Made by a program: the position numbers and the translations under genes. Below, piece after piece: positions 6,717-10,786 of a DNA stretch of 10,786 nucleotides. How positions within the stretch are numbered: the first letter of the stretch is position 1; every line of letters begins with the position of its first letter. Origin of the DNA: Thermoplasmatota archaeon (lineage in GTDB: Bacteria; Pseudomonadota; Gammaproteobacteria; Burkholderiales; Thiobacillaceae); contig JAMCVR010000223.1 in NCBI GenBank assembly GCA_023475455.1, positions 9,238 to 20,023 of the forward strand, written 5' to 3'. The notes under the pieces were generated by a model. The model made no database searches. It was not told the DNA's origin and saw nothing but the letters and a program-made list of their open reading frames with translations.

Positions 6717-8807
6717 GCCGCGCCTCACCCAGCCTGGCTGCGGGCGCCGGGACGCACGTAGACCAGGTTGATGCTTTTCTTGTTGCGCAGTTTTCCAGAA
6801 GGCAGGTCCAGGCTGCCGAGGGGAATTTGCGTGATGAAGCCGGGCTTGAACGGATCCGTGACGTCGAACACGCTGCACACGGTCTGGCCTTCCGCCGGAG
6901 TGCCCGGCAGTTCGTCCTGTTCGTGGGCGACATAGAGCCGCGTGCCCTCGGGGTTGGTCCACAGGCCGTGCGACTCGCGGCCGTGGGTGAAGAAGTTGCC
7001 CACCACCTGCCGGCTGCCCGCGGGCGCGCCGCGGTCGATGATGGCGATCCGGCTGGAGGCGACGCCGCCGGGGCCGCCGTCGTCCACGCGCGCGAGGCTG
7101 GCATAGACCGCGCGGCCGTTGGCGTTCTCCACGAACTCCACGTGGTTGGGCCGCGCCTTGTCGCCCAGTTTCACGTGACTGAGCAGGCGATGCGCGCCCG
7201 AAGTCTCCCAGGCGGAGACGCTGTCGGCCAGCTTGTGGGAGAACCACACTTCCCTGCCGTCCGGTGTGGTCTTCTGGAAGGGCGTGAAGCCGAAGGGATC
7301 CTGGGCCTTGAGGTCCAGGGTCGTTTTGCGTTTCGGCCGGCTGGCGCCGTGGCGGTCGGCGTTGACGTGGAACACGTCGACCCTGGAGAGTTTTTGCGAG
7401 ATGACGAAGGCGAGCCTGCCGTCGGCGCTGAACCATACCTGGGCGGGGCCGTTGAGGGTGTCGAGGTACTGGCGCACCGCGCCGGCGTCCTTGCCGCAGT
7501 TTTCCAGAAGGCAGGTCCAGGCTGCCGAGGGGAATTTGCGTGATGAAGCCGGGCTTGAACGGATCCGTGACGTCGAACACGCTGCACACGGTCTGGCCTT
7601 CCGCCGGAGTGCCCGGCAGTTCGTCCTGTTCGTGGGCGACATAGAGCCGCGTGCCCTCGGGGTTGGTCCACAGGCCGTGCGACTCGCGGCCGTGGGTGAA
7701 GAAGTTGCCCACCACCTGCCGGCTGCCCGCGGGCGCGCCGCGGTCGATGATGGCGATCCGGCTGGAGGCGACGCCGCCGGGGCCGCCGTCGTCCACGCGC
7801 GCGAGGCTGGCATAGACCGCGCGGCCGTTGGCGTTCTCCACGAACTCCACGTGGTTGGGCCGCGCCTTGTCGCCCAGTTTCACGTGACTGAGCAGGCGAT
7901 GCGCGCCCGAAGTCTCCCAGGCGGAGACGCTGTCGGCCAGCTTGTGGGAGAACCACACTTCCCTGCCGTCCGGTGTGGTCTTCTGGAAGGGCGTGAAGCC
8001 GAAGGGATCCTGGGCCTTGAGGTCCAGGGTCGTTTTGCGTTTCGGCCGGCTGGCGCCGTGGCGGTCGGCGTTGACGTGGAACACGTCGACCCTGGAGAGT
8101 TTTTGCGAGATGACGAAGGCGAGCCTGCCGTCGGCGCTGAACCATACCTGGGCGGGGCCGTTGAGGGTGTCGAGGTACTGGCGCACCGCGCCGGCGTCCT
8201 TGCCGCCCGACTGCCTGAGCGCGCGTTCCACATCGAGAATGACGATGCGGTCCTCGCCACGCAGCGTGACCCACAATTCCTTGCCGTTGCGGGTGAAGGT
8301 GGGCTCGTGCGGTTCGCGCCCGATGAGGATGCCGCTGGACAGGCGCTGGGCGTTGGTCTTGTCGCTGGCTTGCGGATTGGCGGTGTTGCCCACGACGGAT
8401 CGGGTGCGGGTGTCGATGAGATAGACGTTGCTGCTGCCGCGCCCGGTGGTGGCGATGAGGTTCGAGTCGGGCGAAGGCGCGGCGCCATGGATGGAGATGG
8501 CGCCGTGGTAGAGCGGCTTGTGGATCATCGCCGCGTGGGTGGGCACCACGCCGCCGGTGACGAAACGGAAGGGCGGGCGCGGGTCTTCGTCGAAGCTGGT
8601 GAGGTTGACGGTGGACTCGACCGTGTTGCTGTAGGGGTCGATGACGGTGAGGGTGTTGGAGTCCTCGTTGCAGATGAACACGCGGTCTTCGCCGCTGTCG
8701 GCGACACTGCCCGTCGGCGAGCCCGCCAACGCCGGCCGCACGCCGGCCATACTGCTCAGGGCGCCCAGGGCCGCCAGTTTGAGTATTTCTCTGCGCGTAA
8801 AGATCAT
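6246..8807 (-). CDS. Tat-exported beta-propeller protein, frameshifted and fused to DUF305 by a duplication
   Basis: As assembled, one open frame of 853 codons. Residues 1-28 are a Tat signal (TRREILKLAALGAL with the twin Arg, ending PALA). Residues 30 to about 437 are a YncE/cytochrome-d1-like beta-propeller with blade motifs such as VFICNEDSNTLTVIDPYSNT, SSNVYLIDTRT, ELWVTLRGEDRIVILDV and TRLYVAHEQDELPG. At 7495-7497 the 709-bp tandem duplication shifts the frame. Residues 438-697 are the propeller's own DNA read out of frame (Arg/Pro-rich, no homology expected), and from 698 the frame is the DUF305 protein. Removing one repeat unit restores a 457-residue propeller ending at 6725, so the fusion is a by-product. 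ATG 8807 is chosen over the in-frame GTG 8825 because AAAGGA lies 7 nt upstream of the ATG. Propellers of this type sit in the periplasm; the ligand is unknown. Confidence 0.7.
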   Translation of the reverse strand: MIFTRREILKLAALGALSSMAGVRPALAGSPTGSVADSGEDRVFICNEDSNTLTVIDPYSNTVESTVNLTSFDEDPRPPFRFVTGGVVPTHAAMIHKPLYHGAISIHGAAPSPDSNLIATTGRGSSNVYLIDTRTRSVVGNTANPQASDKTNAQRLSSGILIGREPHEPTFTRNGKELWVTLRGEDRIVILDVERALRQSGGKDAGAVRQYLDTLNGPAQVWFSADGRLAFVISQKLSRVDVFHVNADRHGASRPKRKTTLDLKAQDPFGFTPFQKTTPDGREVWFSHKLADSVSAWETSGAHRLLSHVKLGDKARPNHVEFVENANGRAVYASLARVDDGGPGGVASSRIAIIDRGAPAGSRQVVGNFFTHGRESHGLWTNPEGTRLYVAHEQDELPGTPAEGQTVCSVFDVTDPFKPGFITQIPLGSLDLPSGKLRQGRRRGAPVPRHPQRPRPGMVQRRRQARLRHLAKTLQGRRVPRQRRPPRRQPAETQNDPGPQGPGSLRLHALPEDHTGRQGSVVLPQAGRQRLRLGDFGRASPAQSRETGRQGAAQPRGVRGERQRPRGLCQPRARGRRRPRRRRLQPDRHHRPRRARGQPAGGGQLLHPRPRVARPVDQPRGHAALCRPRTGRTAGHSGGRPDRVQRVRRHGSVQARLHHANSPRQPGPAFWKTAQQEKHQPGLRASRRPQPGWVRRGMKRLACIAALALALPAGAWSENGVTQNSAADHLHHDMAARKDAAARYPAPFQGFIREMDRDMQKMMADMHRPGYTGNADVDFLAMMIPHHQGAVDMARLLLIHGRDPLTRKLAEEIIASQTTGIAAMRARLEILRRAPDADPGGFPALDGTRGVRD
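6725..7497 (-). pseudogene. Orphaned 3' part of the beta-propeller gene (repeat copy plus native C-terminus)
   Basis: In the propeller's own frame this stretch encodes the duplicated C-terminal blades (from GGKDAGAVRQYLDTL, through HGRESHGLWTNPEG and VCSVFDVTDPFKPGFI, to SLDLPSGKLR). It then continues into the unique tail NKKSINLVYVRPGARSQAG and TGA 6725-6727. It has no start or signal peptide of its own here and is separated from the 5' part only by the duplication junction. In a genome lacking the duplication it is simply the end of the intact 457-residue gene. Confidence 0.75.
6786..8206. repeat. Perfect tandem duplication, 709-bp unit, frame-disrupting
   Basis: Copy 1 is 6786-7497 and copy 2 is 7495-8206, offset 709 bp, sharing CGC at 7495-7497. 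Outside the boundaries the sequences differ (6785 G versus 7494 C; 7498 A versus 8207 C). 709 is not a multiple of three, so the propeller frame is broken. I found no difference between the copies, as expected for a very recent duplication or an assembly join. Confidence 0.95.
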
Positions 8808-8814
8808 GTGATTT

Positions 8815-8820
8815 TCCTTT
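8815..8820 (-). promoter_or_regulatory. Ribosome-binding site of the beta-propeller gene
   Basis: AAAGGA on the minus strand lies 7 nt before ATG 8807. It decides the start against the in-frame GTG at 8825, which lies upstream of it. The resulting protein begins MIFTRREIL, which places the twin-arginine motif correctly at the N-terminus. Confidence 0.7.
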
Positions 8821-8833
8821 TGCACAAATGGAG

Positions 8834-8858
8834 CCGGCGCGGCGAAGAACCGCGCCGG
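8834..8858 (-). promoter_or_regulatory. Strong GC hairpin between the EF-hand and propeller genes
   Basis: CCGGCGCGG (8834-8842) and CCGCGCCGG (8850-8858) form a perfect 9-bp stem with a 7-nt loop in the 65-nt gap between the two genes. On the minus strand only TTT occurs a few bases later, so it is not a full intrinsic terminator. It could be a partial terminator or an mRNA-processing or stabilising element that lowers expression of the downstream genes relative to the EF-hand protein. Confidence 0.55.
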
Positions 8859-8872
8859 ATCAAGTACGTTCT

Positions 8873-9511
8873 TTAGAACCCGTTCACCACGAAGTCAACT
8901 TTCGGCGTATTGGAGATCACCTTGTAGCCCATGAGCTTCAGGTCTTTTTTGTCGAAGACGCCGTTGCCATCCATGTCGGTGACGGCATCGGGCGCCACGC
9001 CTTCCACCACGGCTGCGAACAGGCGCGCCGGCGTGTTTTCGCCCACCTTGCCGAAGGCATTCGGCGCGCCGACGATCCAGGTGGTCCAGATTTCCGTGCC
9101 GTCATCCTCCTGATTGGTAACCGTGGTGATGTTGAACAGGTTGGCCAGGTTCCGCCCGGGGCCGCTTGCGGTGGAACTGAGCAACACCACCAGGCCGGGG
9201 AAGTGATCCGCGTTGGCGCCAAAGCCGAACGTGCCGGGGAAAGGGCCGGCATTCGCCAGCGGGCCGGGGCCGGTCAGTTCCGGCGTCACGCCCGTGGAAG
9301 CGAGATCGCCTTCGAATTCGATGGCCATATCGACCAGGAAGGCGCGGCTGCCGAGACCCGCCACATAACCTTTTTCCGGGGCGAAAATCTTGATGGACGC
9401 AATGTCGTCGTCATCCATATCCTGATCGGCAAACGCCGGGTTCATCAAGGACGCGAGGGCCAGCAGTGCAAATGAAACAGGGGTAATGCGTGCGAATCGG
9501 GAAGCAAACAT
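8873..9511 (-). CDS. Secreted protein with C-terminal EF-hand/dockerin-like calcium site
   Basis: A 212-residue exported protein of no family I can name with certainty. Residues 1-28 form a Sec signal (FALLALASLMNPAFA, cut before DQ). Then comes an acidic stretch DMDDDD (31-36). The body (about 37-175) is rich in Gly, Pro and small residues and probably beta-structured (DMAIEFEGDL, HFPGLVVLLSS, TEIWTTWIVGAPNAFG, ARLFAAVVEGVAP). The end carries a canonical calcium loop DMDGNGVFDKKD (179-190; D179, D181, N183, D187, D190). The start at 9511 is chosen over upstream ATGs because AAGGAG (9519-9524) lies 7 nt before it and it places the signal peptide at the N-terminus. It leads a minus-strand run with the Tat-exported propeller and DUF305 protein, so a common envelope role is likely. 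The role itself is unknown. Confidence 0.75.
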   Translation of the reverse strand: MFASRFARITPVSFALLALASLMNPAFADQDMDDDDIASIKIFAPEKGYVAGLGSRAFLVDMAIEFEGDLASTGVTPELTGPGPLANAGPFPGTFGFGANADHFPGLVVLLSSTASGPGRNLANLFNITTVTNQEDDGTEIWTTWIVGAPNAFGKVGENTPARLFAAVVEGVAPDAVTDMDGNGVFDKKDLKLMGYKVISNTPKVDFVVNGF

Positions 9512-9517
9512 CGTCAT

Positions 9518-9833
9518 ACTCCTTAATATCGATTGAGGATGGACGTTCAGGAAGCGTGGCGTGACAAAGGCGCAATGTCTTGGGCGGGACGGCCCCGCGC
9601 CATCGCACGTGGATCCCCTTGTCATGGGAGTGAACAGAGCGGGGGCAGGATTTATTCCGAAGCTGTGAAACTATTTTTGGATGGCTGCGGTAGGCGGCTG
9701 GATTTGCGCAACCATCCAGGGAATGCGTTCACGGCAGCCCGGAACAAAAAGACAAACCGTCGACTGTCCGGTTTTCAATGGGCAGTCGGCGCATTAAGCT
9801 ACGTTAGTTCGTCACCCTTATTCGAATGCAACG
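9518..9833. other. Divergent intergenic region with an 11-12-bp inverted repeat
   Basis: This 316-bp gap separates the minus-strand envelope genes from the plus-strand GIY-YIG-like gene. It must hold both promoters, but I see no convincing -35/-10 pair on either strand. The AAGGAG ribosome-binding site of the left gene lies at 9519-9524. TGGATGGCTGCG (9678-9689) and CGCAACCATCCA (9707-9718) form an inverted repeat with 11 of 12 matches and a 17-nt spacer. In minus-strand RNA the odd pair would be G-U, giving a continuous stem in the leader of the envelope operon. No run of T follows, so it is not a terminator; it may be an operator or leader structure. Confidence 0.4.
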
Positions 9834-10160
9834 ATGGGACGCCGGGACCACTATCACGTCTATGTGATCGAGCTGTCGAAAGACGTTCTATACGAAGGCC
9901 GGTTCAGGAAAGCCAACCCCGGCTACGTCCCAGGCAAGCCGTGCGTTTACGTCGGCATGACGGGGCTGGATCCCGACGTGCGCTTCGACAAGCACAAGGC
10001 AGGCATCCAGTCCAATCGATTCGCCAAGCAATTCGGCCTGCGCCTGCTGCCCGAGCTGTACGAACTCTACAACCCACTGTCCTATGAGCACGCGCGCGAC
10101 CTGGAAGTGGAGCTGGCCATCGATTTCCGTGAAGCGGGGTACGGGGTTTGGCAGGCCTGA
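9834..10160 (+). CDS. GIY-YIG nuclease-like protein
   Basis: A 108-residue single-domain protein with the GIY-YIG fold pattern in variant form. HVYVIEL (8-14) stands for the GIY strand and CVYVGMTGLDP (37-47) for the YIG strand, followed by VRFDKHKAG (49-57) with the conserved Arg and His and a C-terminal ARDLEVELA (87-95) with candidate metal-binding Glu. The insert between the two strands (about residues 15-36) is longer than usual. GIY-YIG enzymes cut DNA in repair, restriction or mobile elements; the target here is unknown, and activity is uncertain because the first motif is VYV rather than GIY. It faces the patatin-like gene (27 nt between stops). Codons 34-75 recur at the right window edge through the third duplication. 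No clear ribosome-binding site precedes ATG 9834. Confidence 0.72.
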   Translation: MGRRDHYHVYVIELSKDVLYEGRFRKANPGYVPGKPCVYVGMTGLDPDVRFDKHKAGIQSNRFAKQFGLRLLPELYELYNPLSYEHARDLEVELAIDFREAGYGVWQA

Positions 10161-10165
10161 GTGCT

Positions 10166-10179
10166 GCCGATCCCTCGGC
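10166..10179. terminator. Short hairpin between convergent genes
   Basis: GCCGA (10166-10170) and TCGGC (10175-10179) form a 5-bp stem with a TCCC loop in the 27-nt gap between the GIY-YIG-like and patatin-like stops. There is no T-run on either side. Only its position suggests a bidirectional termination role. Confidence 0.25.
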
Positions 10180-10187
10180 GTGCGCCT

Positions 10188-10659
10188 TCAGCGCGCCCGC
10201 GCCTTGGCGAGCCTGGCCTTCAACTCCGGCATGACGGCGGCGGCGGCCTTCTCGCCCTCCAGGATGGCCAGGTGCCGGCCCTCGAAATCGGTGCTGCTCA
10301 CCGCTGCCGTCTGCGGCCGGATCACCACGTCCGCATCCTCCAGCTCGTGGCGGCTGATGGCATGGCCCATGATGGAAAAGGTCTGCAGCAGCACATCCAG
10401 GGTGCCGGTGAGCCTGTCGCGGCGGCCCACGCTGGAGATGTCCACGGCGATGACGAAGTCCGCACCCATGGCGCGCGCGGACTGGGCCGGCACCGGCGAG
10501 GTGAGGCCGCCGTCCACGTAATCCCGACCGTTGATCTCGACGGGCTGGAACATTCCCGGCACGGCGCTGGAAGCGCGGACCGCGATGCCCGTGTCGCCCC
10601 GGCGGAACAGCACCATCTCGCCGCTTTGCAGATCGGTGGCCACCACGCCCAGGGCTTTG
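10188..10659 (-). CDS. Patatin-like phospholipase, C-terminal half (truncated at a duplication junction)
   Basis: About 157 codons of a RssA-type patatin-like protein. Visible are ALGVVATDLQSGEMVLFRRG, then VRASSAVPGMFQPVEINGR, the catalytic-Asp motif YVDGGLTSPVPA, and GADFVIAVDIS. The N-terminal half with the oxyanion G-rich loop and the nucleophile GxSxG is missing. At 10659/10660 the coding frame runs into the second copy of the GIY-YIG gene, so the start seen there (a TTG in foreign sequence) is not native. Patatin-like proteins hydrolyse membrane phospholipids with a Ser-Asp dyad; without the Ser half this fragment would be inactive. If the duplication is real, the complete gene should lie beyond the repeat. 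If it is artefactual, the true upstream part is simply missing from this sequence. Confidence 0.85.
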
Positions 10660-10786
10660 GGCAAGCCGTGCGTTTACGTCGGCATGACGGGGCTGGATCC
10701 CGACGTGCGCTTCGACAAGCACAAGGCAGGCATCCAGTCCAATCGATTCGCCAAGCAATTCGGCCTGCGCCTGCTGCCCGAGCTGT

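Larger units (their letters stand above)
9933..10786. repeat. Third tandem duplication, 727-bp unit, second copy cut by the window end
   Basis: 10660-10786 is identical to 9933-10059 over all 127 bases, offset 727 bp; the preceding bases differ (9932 A, 10659 G). The repeat starts inside the GIY-YIG-like gene, and the join lies inside the patatin-like gene. Exactly 127 bp remain before the sequence stops. This is the maximum k-mer of common short-read assemblers, so the end may be an unresolved loop in an assembly graph. Confidence 0.9.

Noticed and set aside
7233..8876. A 547-codon open frame on the plus strand
   Set aside because: It is antisense to the propeller gene, repeats itself with the duplication, and has no recognisable domain. 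GC-rich coding DNA leaves such mirror frames open.
10188..10664. Patatin-like frame with a start near 10664 as a complete short gene
   Set aside because: The proposed start is a TTG formed across the duplication junction, and the essential N-terminal half with GxSxG is absent.

Overview
The window looks like a chromosomal segment of a GC-rich Gram-negative bacterium, most likely a beta- or gammaproteobacterium. This is inferred from the LysR and GST proteins, the Tat and Sec signal peptides and the GC-rich codon use of the housekeeping genes. No rRNA or tRNA is present to fix the taxonomy. The left half (68-5095) is visibly less GC-rich than the rest and reads as acquired phage-defence material between chromosomal genes.

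Layout. 1-67 is the last 21 codons of a LysR-type regulator. 222-317 is an array of inverted repeats and half-sites overlapping a promoter. It drives a two-gene AbiE-like (type IV toxin-antitoxin) operon: an AbiEi_2-family regulator/antitoxin (327-2210) overlapping a nucleotidyltransferase of the AbiEii class (2170-3060). At 3161-3316 lies a second, diverged LysR C-terminus without its gene body, so the AbiE module is bracketed by two homologous lysR 3' ends. Next is a stand-alone AIPR-family abortive-infection protein with a nuclease-like N-terminus (3398-5092). Chromosome-like sequence then resumes: a glutathione S-transferase (5120-5776), a small hypothetical protein (5963-6235), and a minus-strand run of exported proteins (9511 down to 6246). 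That run encodes a secreted protein with an EF-hand/dockerin-like Ca site, a Tat-exported beta-propeller and a DUF305 protein. A divergent GIY-YIG-like protein (9834-10160) and the C-terminal half of a patatin-like phospholipase (10188-10659, minus) close the window.

The most striking property is not a gene. Three head-to-tail duplications of similar size (units of 792, 709 and 727 bp) lie in one 10.8-kb stretch. Where both copies can be compared I found no difference, and the two complete junctions have 3-bp overlaps (TGG and CGC). The first is in frame and turns a 363-residue AbiEi protein into a 627-residue double-domain one. The second shifts the frame, breaks the propeller gene and fuses its front to the DUF305 protein through about 260 nonsense residues. 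The third cuts the patatin gene, and its second copy ends with the window after exactly 127 bp, a common de Bruijn k-mer size. This makes assembly or amplification chimerism a serious explanation. Read depth and junction-spanning long reads would separate that from real, very recent duplications.

Taken together, the biologically interesting part is a defence insert (AbiE-like operon plus AIPR) between lysR and gst. Its autoregulatory operator array is well preserved.
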